64,000 bases of DNA from Asterochloris sp. CNOR1 (GCA_963969365.1 OZ017752.1:806001-870000); one strand, 5' to 3'; positions 1 through 19,591 are shown, counted from the stretch's first letter. Notes: generated by a model from the sequence alone, not told the origin. A program made the numbers and translations.

Positions 1-257
1 CTGGGGCAGGGGCTGTGCCACTGGGGCAGGCAGGCAACCTGCCTGCGTGCTGGCAGAGTCTGGGGGCTGGCCACCTGCAGAAGGGATCGAGTAGACAAGC
101 TCTCAGGAGGCAGTGCATGCCAGACTATGCGCAGCCCACATGCTTCAGCACGCCCATGGGCGTGCACAGATGGTGCAGCCTGCTGTGTACAAACTGCTGA
201 GGAAGTGCTGAGGTGACGGCGGAATCTGAGATTTACACTTGTGGCACATCCCCTCAC

Positions 258-1328
258 CTGTCTCTGCTACCAGGGCTGTGCCTCCTGGGCCCAACTGCAC
301 CTGCACAGCTGCATCTGTGAGCCACCAGGGCTGCCAGGGCTCTACCAGGCCGCTCAGCTGCCCGGCAGCCAGGGCGCGGCGGAAGTCCTGAAGTTCTCCA
401 GGGGTCAGGTCTTCCTCTCCAATTGTGACGTCCTCACCTCCAGCCTCCAGCTGCAGGGGCCAGCGCCTTGCAAGTTTGGTGGGGCAGGACACTGGCACTG
501 CTGGCTACCGCATGAGGAAGGGGCGTTGCACGAGACCGCAGGCAGATCTGAGGTACAGAGCAGACACAGCACTAGTTATGTTTGAGGGTGCGCAACAAGT
601 GTGCCTGAATGCTCTAGTACTCCCTCCCTTCGGTCAGCGTCTCACCTGCAGGCGCCACGCTGGTGGCCACAGACTGCACTGCCGCTTATATGAGGTGGCG
701 TGAGGCTCCCTTCAATCAAGGTCTCACCTGCAGGCGCAGCTTCTCAGCAAGGGCAGCCGAGACTTCAAGGTCGTCCACTTCCCCCTCCCCTTCCTCCTCG
801 CCGGCGCCGCTCTGCAGATGCTCAGCCTGAGACCGCGCCTGGGCAGCCAGCACACTGCTGCCGTCTTCTGAGTTTGCATCCACATCCGTCAGCTGCGCCC
901 TCTCTTCAAGCTCCTGGTCATGGATGCGCTTCAGGATCTGCAGCATCCTGTGCCGCTCAGCTGGGTCGGCTTGCGTCTGTTGCAGCTGCTCCACCGCATT
1001 CTCTCTGCAGCAGGGCATATGACTGCATCACTAAAGACACAGCTTCTTGTGGCAGGCTGCCGAGCAAGAGAGGCAGGGTAGACAGCAGGTGATCACCTAT
1101 AGAAGCCCTCTGTGCAGCGCTGGTCGTGCTCTTTGTAGCATGGCAGGGAGCAATAGCGCAGGTTGCAGCGTGGGCAGGTGTACCTGGCCCACTGCTGGTG
1201 GCATCTGCAGTGAAGCAGATCAGCCTCATGAAGTTTGACATCGACGCCAAGGAGGAATGGATGCATTTAGCTTGACTTACACACTGCAGACATCCTTGCC
1301 CTCTCGCTGCATGCTCAGCTGCCTGCAT
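258..1328 (-). CDS. ZNHIT2: ZNHIT2-like HIT zinc-finger protein (3' end beyond window)
   Basis: HIT-type zinc-finger protein of the ZNHIT2 family, known elsewhere as an R2TP/HSP90 cofactor in assembly of snoRNP, spliceosomal and polymerase complexes. Hand-spliced minus-strand exons are 1281-1328, 1097-1191, 728-1004 and 258-450, with phases 0, 2, 0, 1. Exon 1 supplies the first zinc pair (CLQC). Exon 2 continues with ARYTCPRC, RYC, then CYKEH and a final Cys, followed by FYR, the classic zf-HIT ligand order. Exon 3 has ILKRIHDQELEE and an acidic stretch. Exon 4 has the family-typical LVEPWQPWW. The last donor (GTGAGG at 257-252) is open, so the C-terminal half lies left of position 1; bases 1-257 read as intron. 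The start is the ATG at 1328, which gives the CxxC needed for the finger. A copy of the exon 3 donor sits at about 640-662 and is not used in this model. Confidence 0.85.
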
Positions 1329-2560
1329 ACAAATGGCAATAACAACTCAATCTACAGGTGCAACAGGGTAAATAGAAAGATCAAGATTAGGTGGCAAGGT
1401 AGGTCAACTCTGCCACAGCACTCAATCACGGTCGCCCACGGCGGCCAACTCTTGAGTTGCATGCTTGCAGACTTCCAAACAGCACATCATCATATGTTGC
1501 CTCAGAACCCGTATGTCACATGATCTGCAGGCAGCAATGAGGCAGCTCATTGCTGCCTGAGCTTCAGCGCTACTGGATCAGGCTAGAGCACAACACGGTA
1601 GGATGGAAGAGAGCAGGCTGCTCACCAACAGTGACATCCCCAGCAGTGAGGATCCCAGCTGGAGGCAGGATCAAGCAGTGCAGCATCTGTGCTAAGTGTT
1701 CTGCAGTCAGAGCTACAGCCGGCATGTTGTACACCAAACACATGCAGGGATCTGGATCTGAATGTCTACACTTGATTCAGATCAGTGTTCCAACTCAGGA
1801 AGCCTGTTCAGCAGGAGACTTGAAATCTTCATGTTTCATCAGATGCTCTACATGGTCATGGCAGCATGCTGTCAGCTCAGGCGCAGTGGCAGCGCAGGCT
1901 GCCCTATTAGATTGCCCTGCTTCTTCTGACAGTGATGGGGCCACCTCTAACCTGCTGCTGGTGGTGCTATCTCCAACTGCAGCATGAGGATTGATAGTCA
2001 GCCATGGCATGGGCCAGCCAGTTGGGGCTGGTCAGCACAAAGCCACACACCTATTGTTGTGCCTCCAGAGGGCTGCCCTGGGGCAGTGCATCAAGCTCTG
2101 ATAGTGGCAGATGCGAAGCTGCTGGCCCTGGCGCTGGCGCTGGCGCTAGCTCTGGAGCTGCTCCTGATGCAGTTATATGGGCAGTTGACATTGAAATTGG
2201 CTGTGGGCTCGAGACAGGCAGGATGTCAGCCGCCTGTGCAGGCCGGCAGCTGCAGCTGGCAGCGGCGCCTGCCAAACACAGCTCGCAGTCGCAGATGGAT
2301 CCTTGGCTGCAGGCAGAGCTGCAGTTTTCACAAGCTGACTGGCCTCCTAAGATGCTGCCAAGGAGCAGAACCCAGCCAATGAGTGTCCTCATTTCTTCTA
2401 TGACTCTTGGGCCACGAGGTGTCAGCCAGCGCACTACCGGGAGCGTAACGGTCTGGCAACCTGAGGTTTCTTGTGCCAGCTGGCAGCATATCAGAATGGC
2501 TTTGCACAGGACTGATGATGGCAGTGCTGAAGCTTCATTTGTAGAAAAGTTCCGTCAGTC
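1329..2560. other. Intergenic region between ZNHIT2 start and GRP94 stop
   Basis: About 1.2 kb between the start codon of ZNHIT2 and the stop codon of GRP94, both on the minus strand. It should hold the GRP94 3' UTR and the ZNHIT2 promoter. Open frames here have no family-like features and no convincing splice partners. A short array of a GGCGCT-like hexamer lies at about 2127-2150. I see no RNA gene or mobile element. Confidence 0.5.
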
Positions 2561-5500
2561 CTAGAGTTCATCACGGCCTTCAGAGATGGGCTCGCCGTCA
2601 GTGTCATCCTGTTCTGCCTCCGCATCCAATGCCTCTGGCTCCTCATCAGCCTCATCCTGCAGCGAAGCCGGCAGATGAAGCTTTGTTCCAACATGCAGAA
2701 CTTGTGTCATGCAAGAAACCGACACGAGACCATGCATACCTGAGGCTCGTCAGGTTCTGCGGGGACAGAGAGATCCCCTTTGAGATCAAGTGCGTCCTTC
2801 ACTAGGCTGTAAATTCTGCTGTTGAAGGCCTTTGGGTTGTCAATCTGCAAGGCAGGACTGCAGCCATCAGCACTGGACCCTGCCAGTGTGCATATTGATA
2901 ATGCATTGCCAGCATGCACTGCTAGACAGCATCAACAGCTGCTGCCTAAGCAGGTAGCCAGCCCACCTGGAAGCCAGACTCAAGCAGTGCTGTCTCATAC
3001 AACAGCGATGCCAAGGAAGCCGTCGTGGAGCTGTCCTTGTCTGCCTCAAAGCGCTGCTTGACCTCTGTGATGAGAGGGTGGTGGGGGTTGATTTCAAGAA
3101 TCCGCTTGCCCTTCATGTAGGACGCCCTCTCAGCATCGCCTAGAGCCTGCAAACAGGGCCGCAGCTGAATGGACAGCAGTGTTGTTGGCCCTGGCAGTTG
3201 AATTCAAGCACACGTCCTTCTGCTCAGCGTCAAGACGCCACACCTGTCAGCTCCTCCTACGCGAGCCTCTCACCTGACTCCTCATGATGCGCTCCATGTT
3301 TGCGCTCCAGCCATACTTAGAGGTCACCACCACGCAGGGGGTGGTGGACAGGCGTGTGGAGATCTTGACAGACTCAATGTTGGGGTCGCTGACAGCCCCC
3401 TTCCACCAATTGGTCAGCTCCTTGAACATCTCCTGCAGGAGCCGGGCACAGCATGGCATTCAGCAGTGCGGCGATTGCTGCCTGGCAAATGCCTGCTGCT
3501 TTTCTGAGTCGTGCAGCCCACTGTGGATGGCGGGCGAGACCTCACACTACGTGCATGCACAATGCTCAAGCGCCCATTCAGCGCTGACGGCCAAAGTGCA
3601 GGCCTCTGAAGCATTTTCCATGTCAAATCTGAGCCACAGTGCCTTCCATCTGGCTGGCAGCCAGCCGGCCCCCCCTGGACACGCTGCCCCGCCTTGACCT
3701 GAGATGAGCAGTGCAGCAGGCTGCCGGACCACCCACAGAAGCACTGCATGGCAGCCGTGCCATCACAGCCAGCAGCTCCACAAACACGAAGCCAGAACAT
3801 TTGTTCCCCACCTCCCTCTTCCCACCTTGAGCTTCTTGTTCTCCTTCTTGGCATCCTTGTCCCCCAGCTTGAGGTCGTCCTTGCTCGCATTCTGGAACTT
3901 GATGTCCTCAAACTCCAAAAGGTTCTGCATGAGGTACTCGTCCACAGGGTCTGTGAAATAGATGACCTCATAGTCCTTGGCCAGCAGCTGTTCCAGGAAG
4001 GGGCTCTTCTCCAGTTCACGTACTGTCTCTCCTGCAGGTCAACGGTTCAACGTGAGACAACCTTGCTGTGAGACAGCTTGCAGAGCATGTAGCTGTTCCA
4101 GTCTTTCTGGAACTCGAGGCTCTTTTCCAGCTCATGCGCTGTCTTGCCTGCAGTGCGAAGGGTACGTGGACTGGAGACAATGCAGGAAATGAGCTCTGAT
4201 GATGCCACCTTGCACAGTGCAGCTGCCTATTGCATTTCTAAGGGCTGTTCCCACCCACCTGCACTGGCTTGCCTGCAGGTGGATGCTGTGCAAGCAGCTG
4301 CTCTCCTCTAGCTCAATCTCAGAGTCCTGTGGCTATCACCTGACACTGAGGGGGTGTACACAACACAGTTGCTTCAGCAAAGGGGCTCTTGCTGGCTCGC
4401 ACACAAATCAGCAGGCACACAAACTGCACAGGACCTGCAGCTGTGCTCTCCGCAGACTGCAAGGGGAAACAGCAGCCGCACAGTGCAGCACGAACCGCTG
4501 GACCTGATGTACACCATATCAGCGGCAGTCCCTGGGTTTGCTGCCAATGGGGCTCGTTGCGCCCAGCCTGGCAATGCACAAGTGTATGACTTCTTGGCCA
4601 GCAGACAGCAGGGCAAGTGTCTGGCCACTGCAGCAGTGCAGCCTGCCTTTGGGTTGCAGTGTTGACCCTGCGGACACTGACACCCCTGTAGCAGATCATC
4701 CTCTAGCTGAGGCTTCCACACGCGCTGCAGACGCTCCCATCCCCACACAGCCCCTGCCCACCAGCTGGCAATCTGAAGCTTCCCTACCATGCCTTCCATA
4801 GGCCCTGGCCCCTCAGTATTGCCACAGTATCTTTCACTTGCCAAGGCTGTGCTGATGTGGCTCTGAATCACCATCCCTTCCAGCCCATGGCGACCTGCCA
4901 GGCTTAGGCAGAGGCTGGGCTGTGCAGCCTTCATCAACAACTTACCAAACCGCCGCAGTCCCTGTCCCACTCCCACCCTCCACACACCCTCCCTCACCTG
5001 TCCAGGGAAGGGACTGAAATGTTCTGGATTATAGGTGACCCCTCCCTGAGGAGTGCTGCCACAGCAGGACGCCATGCGCAACGCTCAGGGCAGGTGTCTG
5101 CCAGACCTGACGTGTTTCTTAGTCGATCAGCGCACTGCCCCTTGCTGCGCATGGTTCCTCACCTGCCAGGTAGTAGATGTTCTTCTGCCCAGGCTTCATG
5201 CGCTCCACATACTCCTCCAAGGAGATGAGCTTGCCCCCGCTCTTGCTGGTCTGCACGCGCAGAAGCCTGGCCAGGCGGTTGCGGTTCTGGGAGTCCTCAA
5301 TCACGCCCAGCTTCATGGCCTTGCCAAACTGGGCCCAGAAAGTCTGGTACTTGGCTGCAGCCTTGTTGGCCTCCTCGTCAGTGGCTGCAGGGCAACAGCA
5401 GCATTGCTTGGTTGGCATGTCTGGGCAGACACTGAGCAGCAGATGCATAGAGCCCTGGCTGCTCGGACTGCTTGCCTCCTCGTGAGGGGCTACGTGGCAC

Positions 5501-8500
5501 AATTGTCCAATGAAGAGTACACTGATGACGACACAATGGACCCAGGCACAGCAACTGCCATCTGGCCACGCTCATGCAGGTTGTTCCCTGAGGACTTCAG
5601 GTGGCACTGCATGCAACATGTAATGGGAAACTTGGAGCGGCTTGTTCGGCAGTGGCCTGGCTGGCCTCCTTGTTGGGGGCTGCAGGGCAACAACAGCACT
5701 GCTTAAGGGACTCCCTCCTGCTAACTCTAGTGCATGGAGTCCTGGCTGCCCCAAGCATGCAGGCTTTCTGGCCTCCTTGTCACGGGCTGCAGAGCACAGG
5801 TGCCATACTTTGAGGCACACCCCAGCACACATTGCAGGGACACAGTCTGTGGGCCTCCTTGCTGGTGGCAAGGGGCCGAGTGATACTAGACATCACTCCT
5901 TCACACAGACTGTCTGCAGCAAGCAAGCTGTGAGGCACGCTGTTCGGGTATGATTGGCACAACGCAGACAATGAGGCGCGTGCACAAGCCTGGCTGCCTT
6001 AGATTGTTGAGACCCGCAGCACAAGATCAAGAAGCTATGCACATGCTCTCGCTGTGGAGCAGCGCTCGGGGCTCAAGAGCTCATTCAGCCTGTGTTGGCT
6101 TCGTTGCTGACGACAACCACAGCCAGCTTAGACAGGTGCAGCTGACCTTCGCCCTCCTCAGGGTTCCGCACCGCCCTGTCAGCGTCTGACAGCTTCTTGA
6201 GGACGTCCAGCACCTTGCGCACCAGCTTCTTGCGGATGGTTTTTAAGGCTGCGCTCTGCTGCAGGGTCTCGCGTGACACCGACAGGGGCAGCGTGTCAGA
6301 GTCCACAATGCCATGCAGGAAGGCAAGGTACCTGCAGGCCAGGGGCTGGCAAGTGAACAAGGCTGGCAATGTGAGGCTAGGTGCTGAAAATATCTGCAAG
6401 CAGTTGCAGGCTGGACACACTGAAGCTACGCAGGCCACCAGGAGTCTGCAGGGAAGCGCCCTCTAGGACCTCTGGGACTGAGCATGCAGGTGGTGCTGGA
6501 TGTCGTGTCATGCAGCAGACTGTTGGACAGGCTGAGCTCACGGTGGGGCAGGATGAGGCTGCATGCCTACATGTTGATACGTGCCGGTACAGAGCCCATG
6601 GGCATGATCTGGTTGAGCTTGACATCCATGAGCAGAATGACAGCCTGCTTGCGAGTGGGCTCTGTACCGGCACGTATCAACATGTAGGCATGCAGCCTCA
6701 TCCTGCCCCACCGTGAGCTCAGCCTGCCCAACAGTCTGCTGCATGACACGACCTTCAGCACCACCTCCATGCTCAGTCCAATGACAGGGCAAGCAGGCTG
6801 TCATATTGCACAATGCATGCTTTGGCCCAGCTCACAGCTCTGAGCAGCGTTTGCCTCAAGCTGCCCTTCTGGCTGTGGGGCCAGACCTGTTCTGCTTGCA
6901 GTGCCAGCTCACTTGGGCATCAGCTCCTCAAAGTCATCTGAGATGAAAACGCGCCGCACATACAGCCGCAGCTGGGGCTTGGTCTCATAGAAGTTGTTCA
7001 GGAAGTCCATGGGGGCAGTGGGAGGGATGAAGAGCACAGACTTGAACTCTACGTCGCCCTCTGCCTTGAAGTGGGAAAAGGCCAGGGGGTCGGCAGAGCT
7101 CTGCAAGAATGAGTGTCAGTCAGTGCTGCAGGCTGGGGGCTGTCTGCCTGGCATACACACCAGCTGCACCTCTTACAGGTCAGAACGCCCCGTCTATGAC
7201 CTTGACAACAGCAGTCAGCATGTGCGCAGGCTGCCTGCTTCCCTGCAGAGGTGCAGGGATACCACACTCCCATTGCTGACTGAAGCATCAAGTTAGTCAG
7301 GCTCTCCAAACCACATCCCATTTCTGACTGAAGCATCAAATCGCAGTTGGGCTGAGCTTGCCCGGTCCGCCAACAGCGCCAACAGCACCAACTGTAAATG
7401 CATCAGTCTCCCCCGCCATACACGACATGATGCCAAGTGACCCAATAGGTAAGCTTGCCTTGGACACTGCCTTGAAGAACTTGTTGTACTCATCCTCCGA
7501 GACGTCGCTGGGGCTGCGCAGCCAGATAGCCTTGTTATCGTTCAGCAGCTCCCAGTCCCACACGGTCTCCTTCTCTATCTTGGGCGTCTCTGCCTCTTCT
7601 TCCTCAGAGTCTACAGCAAGACAGCACGTTATGCAGCAGCTGGGGCTAGCCCAGAGCTTCGCTGTGTGACGCAAACAAACAGTGCTGTCTTTAGGCTTTC
7701 CACAGATGGCTACCACATGGCTAAGGGCCGCACAGCAGAGGAAGTCAGGATAGCCTGACATGTGATACTATACAACATCAGGAGTGCATGCCTGCCTTGC
7801 CCTTGAAGCTGTAGCATCAGAGGGCATGGCAGCATCGAGATGCTGATGAACTTGCAGCACCATACATCACCAGATTGCAAACTCATCATAAAAGCGGCAG
7901 CACTCTCATTCTTGCGGCTGCACACTGCCTCTGGTCACCTTCATCCACATCCTCCACGTCATCCTCCTCAGAGTTGCTGTCAGTATCAGCAGCTGCATCT
8001 GCATGGCAGGCAAGAGGCAGCTTGAGCCACAATTAGTGTTCACAGCTCTATTGAAACCTGAGCAAAAGCCCCAACACTTTGGCAGCTGACATTCAGCAAG
8101 GATGGGCTCACTCCTGCTGCTGGGGGAGACATGATGCGCTATGGGCACCTCACCTCATCTGCAGGCATCATGTGGCACGCAGGGCCTGCAAGATGCAGCC
8201 CTCAATCTTCTTGCACACAAGGCTGAGTTATTGTGTGGAGTGCAGCACCCACCAGCGGCTTCCCTGGGTGCCTCCTTTCTCCCACCTCCTGGCAGACCTG
8301 CTCAGCGGCAGGCACCCTCAACACAAGCTGTACTGGTACTCTGGGGCATGCAGCACCCACCATCAGCCTCCTGATCTGTCTCCTTGTCGACTTCCTTGCT
8401 GCCCCAGAGGTAGATGGGGAAATTGATGAATTCGCTGTACTTGCCCACCAGCTCCCGCAGCTTGGTCTCGTCTGCGTACTCCTGGGCCTCCTCCTGCATG

Positions 8501-11025
8501 GAATTGACACTGGGGGAGCTCAGTGCAATTCAATGGCAGTGCTACAAATGATATGAGCTGATGCATTAATGTCCTCCCTCTAGCCAGCATGGCAAGACCA
8601 TTGCAGCAGCACTGATGGGCAGCCAGAATTCATGCGCAGAAGGGGCCAGCTCACTATGGGGAGGCCATAGGGCCGCCCTGCCAGGCTGGCTCGCAACAGC
8701 CCACCATGCAGAAGCCGCCAAAACAAGGCAGCAGCAGGTGCAAGGGATAGGCAGTCAACTAGTGCCTACTGGCTGCTGCTGCATCCCCCAGCTGTCCAGC
8801 TCAAGACCCAAAGCATGTCGCGCGATGCTATGGGGGCTTTCCAGCACTGAAGGCAGCCAGCAGGTCCCTGCCACACCCTTCAGGGCCCACCTTGAGGTGG
8901 ATGTTGATCTGTGTGCCCCGGCCCAGTGGCTCGCCGTCTGTGTCCACAGAGATGGCGTAGTCGCCAGACGCCTGCGACTCCCAGATATACCTGCACACAG
9001 AGAAGTCATGAGTTAGCTGCCAGCGCTGACAGCGCTGCTCAAGCACTGCCATCAGCCTGCTGGGTCATTGTCAAGCGACACAGCCTGTCGCTTTCCTGGC
9101 ATGAGCATAGCAGGCCCTGGGCGCCATAGCCCAGCACCAGAACCCCTTTGTGGCAGCACTTTAGCTGGAGTGCACAAGCCAGTGATGGTATGCAAAGGCC
9201 TATTGCCACAAACTCTGGTTGTTTGCAGTGGAAGGATAAGTGTCCAGGGATGTGCATTCATGAAGCCTCAGACTTACTGTTTGTCATCATTGTGCTTGCT
9301 GACCACCTCCACGTAGTCTGCCACCAGGTAGACTGAGTAGAAGCCCACCCCAAATTGTCCGATGAGGTTGACGTCGCCGCCCTTCTGCATCTGCTCCAGG
9401 AATGCTGCAGGTGCCAGCGGCATGGATGAGTAACTACACAAGCAGCAGAGTGCTGGCTGCTTCTTGTCGTTGCAAGGAAGCAGGACACACCGCCCTGCCA
9501 TCACAGATCTCCAGAGCAGCAATGCCTCTGCTGCCAGAGCAGCTGCACGCACCGTCAGCATTGCAAGTTTACTGCGACTCGTTCGAGGGCACCGTTGCCT
9601 CCTTTTGGCAGCAGGTGCTCATGACAGCTGCGCACTTGCAGCTTGAGGTGCGAGACTATGCAAGCGTGCTCAGTCGCTGCCAGTCAATGATCTGCCACCA
9701 GCTCCCATCCTAGCTGCCAGCATCTGCACGACAACGGCGGCATCGGACCTGAGGTACCAGACTTGGCAATGGTGCCCAGGTTGTTCTTGAGGTCCTCACG
9801 AGTCATGCCCACGCCTGTGTCCCGGATGCTGAGGATACGGCGGTCCTTGTCCAGTTTGATGGTTATCTTGAGGTCAGTCTCCTCGCCCTCGCCCAGCTGG
9901 GTCTTATCTGCAGGGCAGGCAGGGGCCTCTATCAGACAAACACCCTTCTGCCGGGGCCAACTGGCAGCCTCTGAGGCTTTGGGCAGCCCCAGGCATGACA
10001 CTAGGCCCTGATGGTACAGATTCAGCTGGAACTTGTCTGCAGGGCCAGCCATAGCGGCCACCAGCAGCTGTGCGCGCCCACCACACATGAGACAGGGCCA
10101 TCAGGTGCAGACTCGGCCGATACTGTTGTGCAGGGCAAACTGGACTCCTTGGGTGTGTTCCTGGCAGTCTCACAGGGAGCGGTGCAGGCCTCAAAGTGAC
10201 ATCAGGCCATTGCAGTGCAGCATTTGCTGAGACTTGTCTGCAGGGGGGGCTGCCATCCCTCAGTGTCTCCATGACAGCCGCTTGGGCACCTGCAGGCCTA
10301 GCTCCTGGAACACTGAATGCAGCCTGGTACAGCAAAGTGACCCTGACCTTGTCAAGCTGCCGGTGCAGCAGGTGCCTCATATGTGTGTGTGAGCAGGCTT
10401 GCCAGCAGGGCTTGCATCTGGTAGCACTATCACTGCCAAGGCACGGACTGCATACTGCAGGCAGCCTGGCGCCAACCTCTAAGGCCCAGCAGCCTGATTT
10501 TGTCCAGGGCATCAGAGGCATTAGAGATGAGCTCCCGCAGGAAGATGTCCCTATTGGAATACAGTGAGTTGATGATGATGTCCATCAGCCTGTTCACCTC
10601 CGCCTGAAACTGAAAGCGCTCTGCCCCGCCTCGGAAGGCATGCCTGCAGGTGCAGCAGTTTGTGAGGGCTCTTCTGGCATCTCAGCAAGTGGGGCCGAGC
10701 TGCAGGGAGGGGGCCGGGTGGATGCTGGGAATTGCAGATGGTGCCGCTCACGGCTGAGCTGCTGTTTGGGAGGTGTCAGTCTCTGTCCTGTGTCCAGTGC
10801 TGATACCCTCATCACCAGGGGAGGGATCCAGAACTTCAGGGATGTCCCCGTCATCTGCGCGACGGCCTGCAATGCCGATCACCACTGTCTCACCCCAGGC
10901 ATCCTTTCAGATTCCAGTCACAATAGATCAGCCAGCAGATCCCCTCTGACCGCCATACCTGGCAAACAGGTCAGCGCCAACAGGAAAACTAACAGCAGGT
11001 ACAGCCATCTGCGCAGAGAACCCAT
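2561..11025 (-). CDS. HSP90B1: Endoplasmin / GRP94, ER-lumenal HSP90
   Basis: ER-lumenal HSP90 chaperone. Seventeen exons join in frame: 10959-11025, 10752-10866, 10477-10643, 9749-9907, 9278-9404, 8891-8990, 8361-8493, 7939-7998, 7459-7610, 6913-7100, 6147-6331, 5163-5384, 3826-4031, 3274-3432, 2967-3146, 2740-2844, 2561-2656; about 806 codons, normal for the family. Exon 1 encodes a signal peptide ([16 protein letters not shown]). The GHKL ATPase domain shows [20 protein letters not shown] and [19 protein letters not shown]. The charged linker is in exons 7-9, then [40 protein letters not shown] and [14 protein letters not shown]. The protein ends RDEL, an ER-retention variant. Exon 8 could start at 7992 instead of 7998. 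The exon 9 donor is GC, not GT. It is divergently paired with BiP, suggesting shared unfolded-protein control. Confidence 0.96.
4085..4290 (-). repeat. Echoes of GRP94 exon 13 start
   Basis: The exon 13 start (plus-strand 3985-4037, containing CAGCTGTTCCAG, GGGCTCTTCTCCAGTTCACG and CTCCTGCAGG) recurs at about 4091-4153 (AGCTGTTCCAG, AGGCTCTTTTCCAGCTCATG, TTGCCTGCAG). A shorter trace is seen near 4266-4279 (TTGCCTGCAGG). Both lie in GRP94 intron 12. Confidence 0.82.
6475..6779. repeat. Intronic inverted repeat, 124-bp arms
   Basis: Arms 6475-6598 and 6656-6779 are reverse complements over 124 bp with 4 mismatches counted by eye, separated by a 57-bp spacer. The repeat lies wholly in GRP94 intron 10 (6332-6912). 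The pre-mRNA could fold into a long, nearly perfect hairpin. No transposase frame, terminal motif or flanking duplication that I can see marks it as a mobile element. Confidence 0.95.
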
Positions 11026-11289
11026 GCCAGAAAGTAAAGAAGGACACTGTTGCCCGTCTGGGTGTTGCAACTTAGAGATCGAAATACAAAAACGCTGCAA
11101 TTTTCTGATTGGCAGGTAACTGGAACCCTGATCGGTGCATCAGAGACAATTGGAGGCTCAACCAATAGGATCACATCCATCAGGTTTACAGGAAGGCCCA
11201 ACCACAGCCTGCCCGGCAAAATTGAGGAAAGCGCGCTTCAGACAAGACATCGCGTTGGGCATTGATTGATCGGGGCTTGTAGCACCATC
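11026..11289. promoter_or_regulatory. Shared divergent promoter of GRP94 and BiP
   Basis: 264 bp separate the GRP94 start codon (11025, minus) from the BiP start codon (11290, plus), so both 5' UTRs and promoters must lie here or overlap. Three CCAAT boxes are present: ATTGG at 11108-11112 and 11149-11153, and CCAAT at 11162-11166. A canonical ERSE (CCAAT-N9-CCACG) or ACGT-core UPR element is not visible. No clear TATA box is seen. Confidence 0.7.
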
Positions 11290-18760
<7,471 letters not shown>

Positions 18761-18826
18761 AGTTATCTTGACACTGAGCAGCTCTAGAGTTCAAGGGAGG
18801 GTCATTATTGAAATTCAGCCATTTCA

Positions 18827-18831
18827 TGTAA
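18827..18831 (+). terminator. Candidate polyadenylation signal TGTAA of BiP
   Basis: TGTAA, the usual chlorophyte polyadenylation signal, lies 67 nt after the BiP stop codon. The 12-mer AGCTCTAGAGTT overlapping the stop is repeated about 30 nt downstream. Confidence 0.5.
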
Positions 18832-19591
18832 AAAGTGTCAACAGGCGCTGGGTCATATGATGGACAAGTGGACACTGGAGAAAGCATGCAGCAAGCCAGG
18901 CAGATGGCAGGCTACTGCTGCTGCATGGGAACACCACCCAGCCAGAGAGGTTTGTGCGCCAGTCTGACCATTACCTGGAAACAAATGACACTGCGGCCAC
19001 AACACATGAATGGCTTGTTTGCTGTAAAAAGTTCTTGCAGCTCAGAGTGAGACCACAGTGCCTAGTTCACTGGTGGCGAGATGGGCTGGGACAATTGCTC
19101 GCCTTGCAACATGGTTGTAAGTATGTGCAATTGGCCTGACGCTGACATGTGGGTTTACGAGGGGCAGGCAGCTTCTCCCGCCCTGTGCAGGCGGTGTCAT
19201 AACCTCAACCTGAAATGGTCTACAAGCACAACACATGCTTGCGCCACTTGCAAGGTATCTTATTGGACACAGCAATTTCTGGGAAGTTTGGCTGGCTGGC
19301 ATGTCAGGCAAAGTAACCCGCAATGTTTGTGTGCATTGATCTGCAGCTAAAACTGGTGAAGCGACATCACAAGTTCGCAATCTGGGTTTCTGGGGTTTCT
19401 GGGTTGCGCGCCCCCTCCCGCTGCCTGGGCAGGCGCCGCGCTCTGTGGCTAATGGAGTCGAGTGGGGCCTGCCCAAAGATGCAGCAGGCTCCAGAGGCAG
19501 CCGCTCTGCCAAAGCTGCTGGCAGGCAGGTTGTGCCTGCTGAGGGCCGGATGCTGATATTACGTGTGCTCTGAGTGCCCAAGGTGCGCCGT
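18832..19591. other. Convergent intergenic region, BiP / Q-rich gene
   Basis: About 760 bp between the ends of two convergent genes, expected to hold 3' UTR sequence. No frame here has recognisable content and I see no RNA gene. Confidence 0.45.

Noticed and set aside
640-662. Possible extra ZNHIT2 exon end (CTGCAG|GTGAGA)
   Set aside because: It resembles the exon 3 donor almost exactly but has no matching acceptor-exon body; exon 3 joins exon 4 in phase without it, so I treat it as an echo.
4374-5081. 235-codon minus-strand frame
   Set aside because: Lies entirely in GRP94 intron 12, has no family-like motif, and ends in the echo region; most likely a chance open frame in GC-rich intron sequence.
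11026-11289. ERSE or heat-shock element between GRP94 and BiP
   Set aside because: CCAAT boxes are present but none has CCACG nine bases away, and GAA/TTC pairs are not spaced as a heat-shock element.
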